Shown in pieces: positions 55,540 to 64,000 of a stretch of 64,000 nt of DNA (the stretch's first letter is position 1; each line of letters begins with the position of its first letter). The DNA lies in assembly GCA_963764675.1 (NCBI GenBank), contig CAVXTQ010000007.1, positions 1,116,001 to 1,180,000 of the forward strand, read 5' to 3'. The DNA comes from Acidiferrum sp963764675 (GTDB lineage: Bacteria > Acidobacteriota > Terriglobia > Acidiferrales > UBA7541). Below the pieces are notes generated by a model, which did not search any database, was not told the DNA's origin, and worked only from the letters and a program-made list of their open reading frames with translations. The position numbers and the translations under genes were made by a program.

Positions 55540-58493
55540 GCATGCCCGATCGCGAATCCGTGGAGCTTTTCCTCCAAGAGGCATCGGAGCATCTCCAATA
55601 TCTCCGCGAGTACGTCAGCGTCCTCCAGGAAGTCGCGCCTCGCCGCGAAGATCTCGAGCGTCTCTACATTGCCGCCCATACGTTGAGCGGCACGTCGGCC
55701 AGCTACGGATTCCCGCGCTTTTCCGAAATCGCGGGCAAGCTCGCGCACATTTTCCAGTATTCCTTGAATGCCACGCTCGGCGACGATTTGCACGGCCCGC
55801 TCACCGAATTTCTCTCCGATGGCATCTCCGTGCTCGAAACCGACCTGCTCGAAATCAGCGACACCGGGCAGGAAAACGTCGAGGACATCACGGCCTTTAA
55901 AGAGCGTTATCGCTTTGCCTTCCCGGCCGAACCGGCTCCCCTGAACTATCCCGCACGTGAATCCAAAGCTCAGGCGCAGGTCGAAGAAGTTCCGCAAGCT
56001 GCTACCGGCTCGTACTTTGACGCCTTGCCCTCCGATGACGAAGTCGGCGACGAAATCCTGGAATTTTTCCAGCCGGAAGCCGAAGAGCATCTCCAGGTCG
56101 TCAGCGACTGCTTGATCTCGCTCGAAGGCAACAACAATCCCGAAGAGATCAACCGCCTTTTCCGCGCGATTCACACCGTCAAGGGTTCCGCCGCTCAGGT
56201 GGGCCTCAAGCGCCTGGGCGCCATCGCCCACCGCGTCGAAGATATGATCGGCCGACTCCGCGACGGCGAAATCGAGCCCTCCCCCGCGGTGGTCGATATC
56301 TGCCTCGAATCCGTCGACGTTCTCAAGAAGACGCTTCACAAGCAGTGGGCTGACGAATCCGAAATGCGCGCCGGAGTGGATTCTTTGCTCGGCCGTATCG
56401 CCGAATTTGCGCCCGTCGAAGTAGAAGAGGATGCCGCGCTGGACCAAGCATCGACAAACGGCGACGCTCAGTCCTCCAGCAGTACAGCGCCGTCGGCAGC
56501 CCCCGCGCGAAAGGCTGTCAAGCAGCCCGCTGGACCTGCCGCGGCCACAAAATCCGTCCGCATTGCCCTCGAGCGTCTCGACCGCATGATGAACACTGTC
56601 GGCGAGCTCGTGATCAACCGCACCCGCATGGTCGGTCGCGTATCCGAACTGGAAAAGCTTGTGGACACGCTGAGCTTCTCCAAGGAACGCTTGCAGGGTA
56701 AGGTCAACGAATTTCAGGAAAAGTACGAGTTCAACCGCATCAGCTCGTCACGCTCCGCCGCATCTTGGAATCAGGCCACCACTCCTCAGCGCCTCACCAG
56801 CGCTGCTGCCGGCGACTCCTTCTTCGACGAGTTCAGCGAACTCGAAATGGATCGCTACGACGACTTCAATATCCTTTCGCGCTCCATGGCGGAAATCTCC
56901 GCCGACGTCAACGAGGTCTTGACGCAACTCGAAGGCTACATCAACCGCGTCGAAGGCGACATCGACGAATTCACGAAACTCGCGCATCACCTTCAAGATG
57001 AATTCACCGCCGCGCGCATGGTACCCATTGGCACTCTGTATTCCCGGCTGTCTCGCGCCGTCCGCGACGCCGCGCAATCTGCGGGCAAACAAGTCGACTT
57101 GGACTTTGTGGGCAATGAAACCGAGCTCGACAACAACATCATTCAGCAGATTTCCGATCCTCTCGTTCACTTGGTCCGCAATTCGGTCGCTCACGGCATC
57201 GAGCGCTCCGAAGCGCGCCTGTCGGCCGGCAAGCCGGCAGCTGGCAAGGTTTCCTTGCGCGCCTATCATCGCGGGAATCATATCTATATCGAAGTCGAAG
57301 ACGACGGCGGCGGCATCGATTACGAGCGCGTGAAGCAAAGCGCCGTCGAGCGCGCTCTCGTTTCTTCCGAGACCGCGGATCGCCTCACCGAACGCGACCT
57401 TCGCGAAATGCTTTTCCACCCCGGATTCTCTACCGCTCCGTCCAAGACTGAGCTTGCCGGCCGCGGCGTGGGTCTCGACGTCGTTCGCGCAAACCTCAAC
57501 GCCCTCAACGGCGAAGTCGAAATCCAGAGCACCAGCGGCCAAGGCACGAAGTTCACTCTGAAGGTGCCTCTGACCCTGATCATCTCTCCCGCACTATTTG
57601 TTCGCTGCGGTGGCTCCAGCTTTGCTCTTCCGCTTGGCGTCGTTGAAGAAATTCGCCGCCTCCGCGCCGATGAAATCGAAGACGTCGGCGGAAAGCTCCT
57701 GACAAAAGTTCGCGACGTCGTCACCGAAGTCGTTCGCCTTGACACCTATCTCGGCTTGCCGCCGCTCGAGCCCATCAACGGCTATTTCCGCATGGTTGTC
57801 GCCAACACCGGAAATCGCCAGATCGGTCTCGTCGTCGAGGAAGTTCTCGGCAAGGATGAAATCGTCATCAAGAATTTGGGCGAATATCTCCGCCGCGTGA
57901 AGCTATTCCCTGGAACGACCATCGCTCCCGACGGCAGCTTGATTCTTCTCATCGACCTCAATCGCATGGTCGCCAGCGAGCCGAACGAGCGCCGCACACT
58001 GCAAGCTAGCGCCAGCGCGGCTCGCGTGTTTGCTCCAGGCTCCGAAGCCGTGGCCCGCGGCACGATTCCTACCGACGCCATCGACCGCGTCGAACACGAA
58101 CGCGTCATCGTTGTCGCCGACGACTCCATCAGCGTCCGCAAGTTTGTCGGCCGCATGCTCGAAAAGAACGGCTATCGCGTGAAGCTTGCCGCCGACGGCC
58201 TCGAAGCCGCCGAACTCGTGGCCCAGCACGGCTGCCACCTGGTGATCACCGACCTCGAAATGCCGCGCATGACCGGCTACGAGCTCATGGTTCAGTTGCG
58301 CCAGAGCCCCGCCACGCGCCGCATTCCCGTTATGGTCGTCACCTCGCGCGCCGGCGCGAAGCATCGCGATCGCGCCATCAAGGAAGGTGCTGCATCCTTC
58401 CTCACCAAGCCCGTCCAGGAAGATCAATTGATCGCGGCCGTTGAACAACTCATTGGAACGGAGGCGACGCGACCCGCTGTACCGGTCGCGTAG
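55536..58493 (+). CDS. cheA: Hybrid CheA with two Hpt domains and a C-terminal receiver
   Basis: 985 residues. Hpt1 (H48 in YIAAHTLSGTSASYGF) and Hpt2 (H213 in AIHTVKGSAAQVGL) are followed by an Ala/Ser-rich linker, dimerisation helices (LERLDRMMNTVGELVINRTRM), the ATPase (LVRNSVAHGIERSEARL, DDGGGIDYERV, GRGVGLDVVRANL), a CheW-like domain, and a receiver (VVADDSISVRKF, Asp in VITDLEMPRMTGYEL). This is the layout of PilL/ChpA-type kinases of alternative-function systems. GTG 55536 lies 7 nt after GGAGG; ATG 55542 is 13 nt away. Confidence 0.92.
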   Translation: MSMPDRESVELFLQEASEHLQYLREYVSVLQEVAPRREDLERLYIAAHTLSGTSASYGFPRFSEIAGKLAHIFQYSLNATLGDDLHGPLTEFLSDGISVLETDLLEISDTGQENVEDITAFKERYRFAFPAEPAPLNYPARESKAQAQVEEVPQAATGSYFDALPSDDEVGDEILEFFQPEAEEHLQVVSDCLISLEGNNNPEEINRLFRAIHTVKGSAAQVGLKRLGAIAHRVEDMIGRLRDGEIEPSPAVVDICLESVDVLKKTLHKQWADESEMRAGVDSLLGRIAEFAPVEVEEDAALDQASTNGDAQSSSSTAPSAAPARKAVKQPAGPAAATKSVRIALERLDRMMNTVGELVINRTRMVGRVSELEKLVDTLSFSKERLQGKVNEFQEKYEFNRISSSRSAASWNQATTPQRLTSAAAGDSFFDEFSELEMDRYDDFNILSRSMAEISADVNEVLTQLEGYINRVEGDIDEFTKLAHHLQDEFTAARMVPIGTLYSRLSRAVRDAAQSAGKQVDLDFVGNETELDNNIIQQISDPLVHLVRNSVAHGIERSEARLSAGKPAAGKVSLRAYHRGNHIYIEVEDDGGGIDYERVKQSAVERALVSSETADRLTERDLREMLFHPGFSTAPSKTELAGRGVGLDVVRANLNALNGEVEIQSTSGQGTKFTLKVPLTLIISPALFVRCGGSSFALPLGVVEEIRRLRADEIEDVGGKLLTKVRDVVTEVVRLDTYLGLPPLEPINGYFRMVVANTGNRQIGLVVEEVLGKDEIVIKNLGEYLRRVKLFPGTTIAPDGSLILLIDLNRMVASEPNERRTLQASASAARVFAPGSEAVARGTIPTDAIDRVEHERVIVVADDSISVRKFVGRMLEKNGYRVKLAADGLEAAELVAQHGCHLVITDLEMPRMTGYELMVQLRQSPATRRIPVMVVTSRAGAKHRDRAIKEGAASFLTKPVQEDQLIAAVEQLIGTEATRPAVPVA

Positions 58494-58501
58494 AAGCGCA
58501 A

Positions 58502-59629
58502 ATGGCTGCCATCGCCACCAAAAAGTTTCGCGTCTTGATCGTTGACGACTCGGCCTTCATGCGCAAGGTCCTCGAGACCATTCTCAACGCCGACGCCCAG
58601 CTGCAAGTCGTCGGCCAGGCAAAAGACGGGCGGGAAGCAGTCACCCTCGCCGAATCGCTCAAGCCCGATGTCATCACCATGGATATCAACATGCCTCATG
58701 TTGACGGGCTGCAGGCCACCGCTCAGATCATGACCAGCAATCCGCGCCCGATCGTGATCGTCAGCTCCGAGTCGCGCGAAGGCGCCGCGAGCACGCTGAA
58801 AGCCCTCGAGCTGGGCGCCATCGAATTCGTCGCCAAGCCTTCGAGCGGCATCGACCTCGACATGCAAAGCGTCAAGGAAGAGCTCGTCCGTAAAGTTCGC
58901 ATGGCCGCCAAAGTGCGCGTCGTGCGCACCGCGTCGCGCTTGGCATCCGCGGTTCAGGGCATTAAAGATGGCGTTGCGCCCGCCGCATCTAGAGTCGCGC
59001 CACGCGCCCAGCAGAATCCGCCGCTCGATCAGCGCTTTCCTATCGTCGTCCTTGGCGCCTCCACTGGAGGTCCCGCCACCGTTATGCGCCTCGCGCCTGG
59101 CTTCACGCGCGATTTCCCTGCTGCGGTCTTCCTGGTGCAGCACATGCCCGCGACCTTCACCACGCAGTACGCAGCGCAACTCGCGGAGTTCACCAGCATC
59201 CGGGTGAAAGAAGCCGAACCTAACGAGCCGGTCCAGCCCGGCACTTTCTACATCTGTCCTGGCGCGCAACACTTGCGTATCACGCCCACAGGCCGCATTC
59301 AGCTCGACGGCACTTCGGGCCGCATCAACGGATACCTGCCCAATATCGACGTCACCATGGAAACCGCCGCGGCCTACGCAGGCGCAATGACCATCGGCGT
59401 GGTCCTCACCGGCATGGGCAACGACGGCGCAGCTGGCGCCAAAGCCATTCAGTCCGCTGGCGGCCTCGTGATCGCACAGGACGAGGCTAGTTGCGTCATT
59501 TTTGGGATGCCTGCCGAAGCCATTAAAGCCGCTAACGTCGAGCACGTGCTCGCTCTCGACGACATCTACGCCGCCATCGAGAAGCGTGTCATCGGCATCT
59601 GCCGCGCGACGCCCGTGGGAGTTAAGTAA
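58502..59629 (+). CDS. cheB: Chemotaxis protein-glutamate methylesterase CheB
   Basis: 375 residues: receiver with D61 (VITMDINMPH), then the esterase with Ser in GASTGGP, His in QHMPATFT and Asp in TGMGNDGAAG. Its stop overlaps the next ATG (TAATG). Together with CheR it should adapt the PilJ-like receptor. Confidence 0.93.
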   Translation: MAAIATKKFRVLIVDDSAFMRKVLETILNADAQLQVVGQAKDGREAVTLAESLKPDVITMDINMPHVDGLQATAQIMTSNPRPIVIVSSESREGAASTLKALELGAIEFVAKPSSGIDLDMQSVKEELVRKVRMAAKVRVVRTASRLASAVQGIKDGVAPAASRVAPRAQQNPPLDQRFPIVVLGASTGGPATVMRLAPGFTRDFPAAVFLVQHMPATFTTQYAAQLAEFTSIRVKEAEPNEPVQPGTFYICPGAQHLRITPTGRIQLDGTSGRINGYLPNIDVTMETAAAYAGAMTIGVVLTGMGNDGAAGAKAIQSAGGLVIAQDEASCVIFGMPAEAIKAANVEHVLALDDIYAAIEKRVIGICRATPVGVK

Positions 59630-60162
59630 TGCGCCTCCCCGCTCCCGCCAAGCCGCAATCCGTCCGCACCGAGCAGATCATTCTGTTTCGCATCAGTGGG
59701 CAGCTCCTTGCCGTTTCTTCCGCCTCCGTCCAGGAAGTTCGCAGCGTCGATACCCTCGCGGGCGCGGCAAAGGAAATCGCGCAGGCTGGATTGCGCAAGG
59801 TTCGGCACATCGTTCAGCGCGGAGAGCATTCGCTCTACGTCGTGAACGGCGCGATGCACTTCGGTTTGCCCGCCTCGCCTGCCGCGCTCGTTTTTGTCCT
59901 GCGGCGCACCCGCACCGCGCTACTCGTGGACGGCATCGAGAAAATGACGACCATGACGCGCCTGCAAGCGCTCCCGCAAGCGTTCTGTAACGAAGAGCGT
60001 GCGTGGTACCGGGGCCTCACGGCGCTTGATCAAACCGTCGTTCCCGTCGTCAAGCCAGAAGGTTTTCTGACGCCGGACGAGCTCTTGTTGCTGGATTCCG
60101 CGCTGCTGCCTGACGGCCCCGCGGCATCGGCCGGTGCCGAAGACGAGAGCCTCGCCCAATGA
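59629..60162 (+). CDS. CheW-like protein
   Basis: A 177-residue CheW fold (IILFRISGQLLAVSSASVQEVRSV, LVFVLRRTRTALLVDGIEKMTTM, LTALDQTVVPVVKPEGF). The central LRG motif of classical CheW is not obvious. It overlaps both neighbours and has an acidic tail. It may be an alternative coupler. Confidence 0.8.
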   Translation: MRLPAPAKPQSVRTEQIILFRISGQLLAVSSASVQEVRSVDTLAGAAKEIAQAGLRKVRHIVQRGEHSLYVVNGAMHFGLPASPAALVFVLRRTRTALLVDGIEKMTTMTRLQALPQAFCNEERAWYRGLTALDQTVVPVVKPEGFLTPDELLLLDSALLPDGPAASAGAEDESLAQ

Positions 60163-60635
60163 GCCCCAGCGCCGAATCCGAGTCCTTCGTTCTCCTCCGT
60201 CTGGGAGAGCGCCGCTTTGCCGTCGCCGCCGGCGTCATTGCCGAACTCGTCGCGCCGAGCCGTATCTTCCGCTTCCCTCACCACACCAAGGAAATCGAAG
60301 GTGTGATCCTGCGTCGCGGCCGCATTGTTCCCGTTTGCGACGTCGCGGAAAAGCTCATCGGTAAGAGCCTCAAGTCACGCCGTTTCTATCTCATTGCCCA
60401 GCGCCGCTATGCCTCGCAGTCCGAATGGGTCGCTCTTCCCGTCACTGGAGACTGCGAGCTGATATCTGCCGAAATGATTCCGGCCAGCGAAGCCGATATG
60501 CCCCACGTCGCCGGGTGGCTTTCTCACGACGGCGACGTAATCGAAGTGCTCAATCTGGCTGCGCTGACGCCTGGCCCTGCCGCCGCGACTCCTCCCCTCG
60601 CGGCGGCTCTGGTGGCGCAAGAGGCGCTCCCATGA
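60159..60635 (+). CDS. CheW-like protein
   Basis: A 158-residue CheW domain (FVLLRLGERRFAVAAGVIAELVAPS, EIEGVILRRGRIVPVCDVAEKLIG, VNLA-like VLNLAAL). It overlaps both neighbours by 4 bp. With two other CheW proteins in the operon, alternative couplers or array components are likely. Confidence 0.85.
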   Translation: MSPSAESESFVLLRLGERRFAVAAGVIAELVAPSRIFRFPHHTKEIEGVILRRGRIVPVCDVAEKLIGKSLKSRRFYLIAQRRYASQSEWVALPVTGDCELISAEMIPASEADMPHVAGWLSHDGDVIEVLNLAALTPGPAAATPPLAAALVAQEALP

Positions 60636-61759
60636 TCGCCGCGGGTCGCCCTGCAAAAATTCTGCTCATCGACAGCAACGTCTATTTCGCCAAGCGCCTA
60701 GGTGACGCGCTGAAAAAGGAGGGCTTCGAGGTGCTTTCCAGCACCCAGCCCGCCTTCGCCCTTACCACTCTCGAATACGACACGCCCACCGCCGTCGTCT
60801 GCGCCACCAATATGCGCGAAATGGGTGCTCTTGAAATCGCCAAAATCATTCATGCCGATCCCAAAAACGCCACGCTGCCCGTCATCGCTCTCGGTGACGG
60901 CAGCCAACGCGCTCTCATGGAAGCCTTCCAGGCCGGCTGCGAAGACTACATTGACCGCCAACGCCCGCCCGCGGTAATCGCTGCCCACATCCGCAACATC
61001 GTTATCAGCAAGGCCGAAGGCTTTCAGCCGACGCAGATGCTCGCACAAGCCGACACCAGCCTCAGCGGCAGCCTGACGCACCACGATCTTCCGGGCGTTC
61101 TCCAGATGCTCGGCCACGCGCATCAGACCGGCGCGCTCCACATCAACGCCGGCGCCACCGACGCGCTTCTTTTTTTCGACGCCGGCAATATCACTCACGC
61201 CGAATGCGGCAGCCTCTTCGGCGACGAGGCCGTCATCCACATCATCAAGAGCTGCGTGGAGGGCGCGGGTGTCTACAAATTCGTGTACGGAACGGCCACC
61301 ACGAAGCACACCGTGCTCCGTTCTGCCACGGACCTCATGCTCGACGCCATGCGCGAGTTCGACGAATCAGCGCACGGTTCCACTGGCCAGGATTCTCCGC
61401 TAGGCGCGCTGGATTTAAACTCCGCGCCCGCAGCCTCCGCACCAGAGGATGCTTCCGTTCCCGATTCGCCTGAGCGTTTCTCCACAACTCGCGTCGCAAC
61501 TACGCCCACGGACGGCTTTAACGTGACGGAGCGCATCCTCTCGGATCTGCGGTCACGCACGGACAGCCCCATCGACCGCGCCCTGGCGAATCTCCTCTCC
61601 AACACTCGCGCCGCAGACAATGACAACGACGATCCCGATGATCGTGCCCAACCCGTGGATGACGAATCCGATCGACATTCCGCAGGCCAGCATTCTCAAG
61701 ACTCGTCCGCTACCGAACCCGAGACCGCGGACCACACCACCGACAAGGAGCTCCCATGA
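60632..61759 (+). CDS. Pseudo-receiver plus DUF4388 protein
   Basis: 375 residues. The N-terminal receiver-like fold (ILLIDSNVYFAKRL) has AVVCATNMREMG where a phospho-Asp is expected, so it probably cannot be phosphorylated. The DUF4388 domain (LSGSLTHHDLPGVLQMLGHAHQTGALHI, LLFFDAGNITHAECGSLFGDEAV) occurs in PatA-like regulators. The long Asp/Ser-rich C-terminus looks disordered. It overlaps cheW before and the receiver gene after by 4 bp. Likely an output adaptor. Confidence 0.82.
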   Translation: MIAAGRPAKILLIDSNVYFAKRLGDALKKEGFEVLSSTQPAFALTTLEYDTPTAVVCATNMREMGALEIAKIIHADPKNATLPVIALGDGSQRALMEAFQAGCEDYIDRQRPPAVIAAHIRNIVISKAEGFQPTQMLAQADTSLSGSLTHHDLPGVLQMLGHAHQTGALHINAGATDALLFFDAGNITHAECGSLFGDEAVIHIIKSCVEGAGVYKFVYGTATTKHTVLRSATDLMLDAMREFDESAHGSTGQDSPLGALDLNSAPAASAPEDASVPDSPERFSTTRVATTPTDGFNVTERILSDLRSRTDSPIDRALANLLSNTRAADNDNDDPDDRAQPVDDESDRHSAGQHSQDSSATEPETADHTTDKELP

Positions 61760-62616
61760 GCGAAGCCATGATCGTTCCGCCTTTCACCGACGGCCCGGCT
61801 AAGCGCACGCCCACGGTCTACTTCATCGACGACTCCGCAACCATGCGCGAAGTCATCAAGATCGCTTTCCGCCGCGAGAACTTCAACGTCATCGCTTGCG
61901 CTGATGCCGCGTCCGCTCTCGCGCAATTCGAACAGAATCCGCCAGACGTCGTCATCACCGACGTCATCATGCCCGACCAGGATGGCTATTCTGTCTGCAC
62001 GCAAGTCAAGCAGCACAGCCAATTCGGCCACATCCCCGTTGTGCTGATGTCCGGCGTCGTTAACAAAACCGTCGCCGACAAAGCCGTTTCCGTAAAAGCC
62101 GACGAGCTGATCCGCAAGCCATTTCAGCCGCAAGAACTCATCGGCCGCGTGAAAAGCCTGCTCACTCCGAAATCGCCAGCCGCTTCTTACTCCGATCGTC
62201 ACAGCACGCACAGTGCGCCGAACGCGCCAAACGCCCTCACCAGCCTCTTTGCGCCTCCTCCAACGCTGGTGCAATCGCTGCCGCCGAATTCTTTGCCGCC
62301 CGCACCCCCCGAGCAGCGCGCCGCCGACTCCGCTTGGCCCCGCGCATTGGCGGAAGCCTTCACCCCGCATCCCGGTTCCCCGGTGTCAGGCCTTCAGCCC
62401 GGCCAATCAAGCCACGCTGGCCAACCCGGCCACGGAGCGCAACCCCCTTCGCAAGCGCCAAATCGCCAAGTCCCCAGCGCCGACGCACTGAAGCTCCGCG
62501 CCGAAATCGCGCGCCTCGAGCTCCTCGTGAAAAAACTGCAAACCGAACTTCAAATCGAGCGCCAATACAACCAAGCCCTCGAACTCCAAATCCACACCCT
62601 AACCCACACCGAATAG
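61756..62616 (+). CDS. Receiver protein with Pro-rich linker and C-terminal coiled coil
   Basis: 286 residues. Receiver: VYFIDDSATMRE, D69 in VVITDVIMPDQDGY, Ser in VLMSGVV, Lys in IRKPFQP. About 100 Pro/Ala/Gln-rich residues follow, ending in a heptad-rich helix (LRAEIARLELLVKKLQTELQ) that probably dimerises. No DNA-binding domain is seen. It is last in the operon and may be the output regulator. Confidence 0.85.
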   Translation: MSEAMIVPPFTDGPAKRTPTVYFIDDSATMREVIKIAFRRENFNVIACADAASALAQFEQNPPDVVITDVIMPDQDGYSVCTQVKQHSQFGHIPVVLMSGVVNKTVADKAVSVKADELIRKPFQPQELIGRVKSLLTPKSPAASYSDRHSTHSAPNAPNALTSLFAPPPTLVQSLPPNSLPPAPPEQRAADSAWPRALAEAFTPHPGSPVSGLQPGQSSHAGQPGHGAQPPSQAPNRQVPSADALKLRAEIARLELLVKKLQTELQIERQYNQALELQIHTLTHTE

Positions 62617-62671
62617 CCGCTGCACACCAAGCGCGCAGCAAAAAATTGAGTCCGCACGTTTTTCTCTTGTA

Positions 62672-62693
62672 GGGGCGCAGCATGCTGCGCCCC
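62672..62693. repeat. Perfect 22-bp palindrome, REP-like
   Basis: GGGGCGCAGCA followed by its exact reverse complement, in the convergent gap 62617-62818 after a CTTGTA. Such elements are often repeated across soil bacterial genomes; copy number is not testable here. Confidence 0.55.
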
Positions 62694-62764
62694 ATCTCGG
62701 CAGGATCACCAAAACTTGCCGCCCATCGGAGCAAGCTCATTCGAACTTGCCACCTCAGCGGGTG

Positions 62765-62791
62765 CCGCACCCTTCGGTTTCAAGGGTGCGG
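62765..62791. terminator. Stem-loop between convergent genes, possible bidirectional terminator
   Basis: CCGCACCCTT (62765-62774) pairs with AAGGGTGCGG (62782-62791), loop CGGTTTC. It lies between the ends of converging genes, but no strong T-run follows on either strand, so it may also be a repeat element. Confidence 0.45.
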
Positions 62792-62818
62792 GTCTTGACG
62801 TTCACTTCATCTCAATCC

Positions 62819-63895
62819 CTAATTCGCTCGGATCTTCCCGCTGGCCGTCAACCGCTCCAACCACTTCCGCGCCGTCGCCGCTTCCGCGCGATCGCCATGG
62901 TTCTTCAAGAACTCCCGCAACGTCGTCGCCGAATCTTCATACCGCCCCACCGCCGTTAGCGACTGCGCCACCAGCAGCTCGATCCCCGGCGCCTTGCCAT
63001 TCGACTCCGTCAGCGCCGCCTGCGACGTCTTCAACGCATCCTCATACTGTTCGTGCTGGTAATACGCTTTCGCCAGCGTCCAGTGCGTTTCCCATCCGCA
63101 CGCGGCATCCAGTTGCAGCGATTTCTCCAGTGGCGCGATCGCCTCGCCATATTTCCCTTGGTCCGCCAGTGCCATGCCCAGCGCCGCAAATGCCCGCGCG
63201 TGACTCGGATCGATCTGCGTGGCCTTTTCCAGCGCGCCCTGCGCCTCCGTAAAGTTGTGCCGCTTCAGGTCGACAACTCCTTGCAGGTACAACACGTCCG
63301 GGTGCCCCGGCGCGAGCCGCATCGCTTCGCCCGCTTGCTTCTCCGCCTCTCCCAGCTTGTCCGCGCCTAACGCTTGCAATCCCTTCTCGAACGCTTCTTT
63401 CGCTTTCGGTGCGAGCACCGGCCTCCCAGGCACTCCGCTGATGCCTTCCGAACCCGAAACCCGCCGCAGCACGACATCCACCTGGGCTGTCTCCGCCTCC
63501 GGCACCGAAACTTCTTTTCGTTCGCTCCGATATCCCGCCGCGTCCACCACCACCGTAAAGTCCCCCAGCGTCGTCACGACGAACGACAGCCGCCCGCGCG
63601 TCGTCACTCCTTCCCCGCTTGGAATCCCGCCTCCTCGCAACACCCTGATCGACACCGGTGACGAGATCGGCTCCCCCGAACCATCGAGCACCGTCACCAC
63701 GATCTCCGCTCCGTTGTTCTGAAAAATTTTCCCTTGGCTTCCGACATCCTGGCAGCGCGCCGCCGCAGGCCACAATCCAGCGCAAAGCAGCATCGGCAAT
63801 AGCAATCGCTCGATGCGCAACCGCACGTCTGCGCTGCCGCGCTTGGCGGCCAGCTCCGTAGCAAGTTGTGTGGCCCGTGGAGTGAAGTGTCGCAC
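62819..63895 (-). CDS. Exported TPR protein with carboxypeptidase-regulatory-like domain
   Basis: 358 residues from GTG 63895. A hydrophobic export segment at about residues 30-47 (RLLLPMLLCAGLWPAAARC) follows a charged lead, so a later start is possible. Next come a beta domain (EIVVTVLDGSGEPISSPVSIRVL, LGDFTVVVDAAGYRSERKEVSV) and four or five TPR units (PGHPDVLYLQGVVDLKRHNFTEAQGALEKA and following; key DPSHARAFAALG). Probably a periplasmic assembly or binding protein. No enzyme motif is seen. Confidence 0.78.
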   Translation of the reverse strand: MRHFTPRATQLATELAAKRGSADVRLRIERLLLPMLLCAGLWPAAARCQDVGSQGKIFQNNGAEIVVTVLDGSGEPISSPVSIRVLRGGGIPSGEGVTTRGRLSFVVTTLGDFTVVVDAAGYRSERKEVSVPEAETAQVDVVLRRVSGSEGISGVPGRPVLAPKAKEAFEKGLQALGADKLGEAEKQAGEAMRLAPGHPDVLYLQGVVDLKRHNFTEAQGALEKATQIDPSHARAFAALGMALADQGKYGEAIAPLEKSLQLDAACGWETHWTLAKAYYQHEQYEDALKTSQAALTESNGKAPGIELLVAQSLTAVGRYEDSATTLREFLKNHGDRAEAATARKWLERLTASGKIRAN

Positions 63896-64000
63896 GAGGG
63901 CCCTCGACGAATTGGCGCGAGCCTAATCCTCCTCCACAACCACGTCAAGCAAAACGTTTTTGCTCGTCAAACATACCAACTCCTGTGGCACAGCCATTCC
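63896..64000. other. Upstream region of the TPR gene with a near-palindrome
   Basis: AGCAAAACGTTTTTGCT at 63948-63964 is nearly symmetric, with an AACGTT centre like LacI-family operators, but it does not match the GTAAACGNTTAC set. No gene is seen up to the window edge. Confidence 0.35.

Noticed and set aside
63948..63964. Fifth member of the LacI-type operator set
   Set aside because: AACGTT centre is shared but the arms differ from GTAAACGNTTAC and no TTGACA/TATAAA pair was found at the right distance.

Overview
The window looks like a chromosomal segment of an acidobacterium (Acidobacteriota, Terriglobia-like). The evidence is an Oar-type TonB-dependent receptor with an N-terminal carboxypeptidase-regulatory domain, an ASPIC/UnbV (CRTAC-type) repeat protein, secreted TPR proteins, many Tat- or Sec-exported plant-glycan hydrolases, and GC-rich sequence. 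This placement is inference from gene content. No rRNA, tRNA, CRISPR array or insertion sequence was seen.

Region 1 (1-11 kb) begins with a truncated class III aminotransferase on the minus strand. A seven-gene plus-strand run follows: GH140-type apiosidase, SMP-30 lactonase, DhaK, DhaL, LsrF-type thiolase, LsrG/YgiN-like monooxygenase-fold protein and SDR dehydrogenase. It reads as a route from an exported glycosidase to a phosphorylated keto-sugar that is cleaved by the thiolase. An APC permease and a GH127 beta-L-arabinofuranosidase lie opposite.

Region 2 (11-32 kb) is an L-arabinose/glycan utilisation locus. It contains the TonB receptor, ASPIC-TPR and galM-GH39-TPR gene sets, a second GH127-like enzyme, a LacI-family regulator, and araD, a sodium:solute symporter, a FucI-like isomerase and araB. 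Four strong promoters (TTGACA, 17-18 bp, TATAAA-like) each carry the same palindrome, close to GTAAACGNTTAC, just downstream of the -10 box. This defines a probable local LacI regulon. A creatininase-family protein and a SpdH-like flavoprotein follow at 32-35 kb.

Region 3 (35-62.6 kb) holds two complete chemosensory systems and no flagellar or pilus genes. Cluster 1, on the minus strand, is tonB-like, mcp, cheW, cheR, cheA, cheB, cheY, cheX. Cluster 2, on the plus strand, has a multi-PAS histidine kinase, a receiver protein, an NtrC-type sigma54 activator, a PilZ-like protein, an unknown protein, a pseudo-receiver/DHp protein, cheY, cheW, mcp, cheR, a double-Hpt CheA with receiver, cheB, two cheW genes, and two receiver proteins. 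Three sigma54-type -24/-12 elements of the form TGGC-N7-GTGC lie 116-184 bp from copies of the palindrome GTCTCA-N3-TGAGAC. They are in front of the tonB-like gene, the PilZ-like gene and the second cheY. The NtrC-type protein may therefore control both clusters. PilZ proteins at both sites suggest c-di-GMP coupling.

Five otherwise well-preserved genes carry single-base frameshifts: the TonB receptor, lacI, araD, the symporter and mcp (twice). No nonsense decay accompanies them, so sequence or assembly error is the first explanation, though real inactivation cannot be excluded. The window ends with a minus-strand secreted TPR protein.
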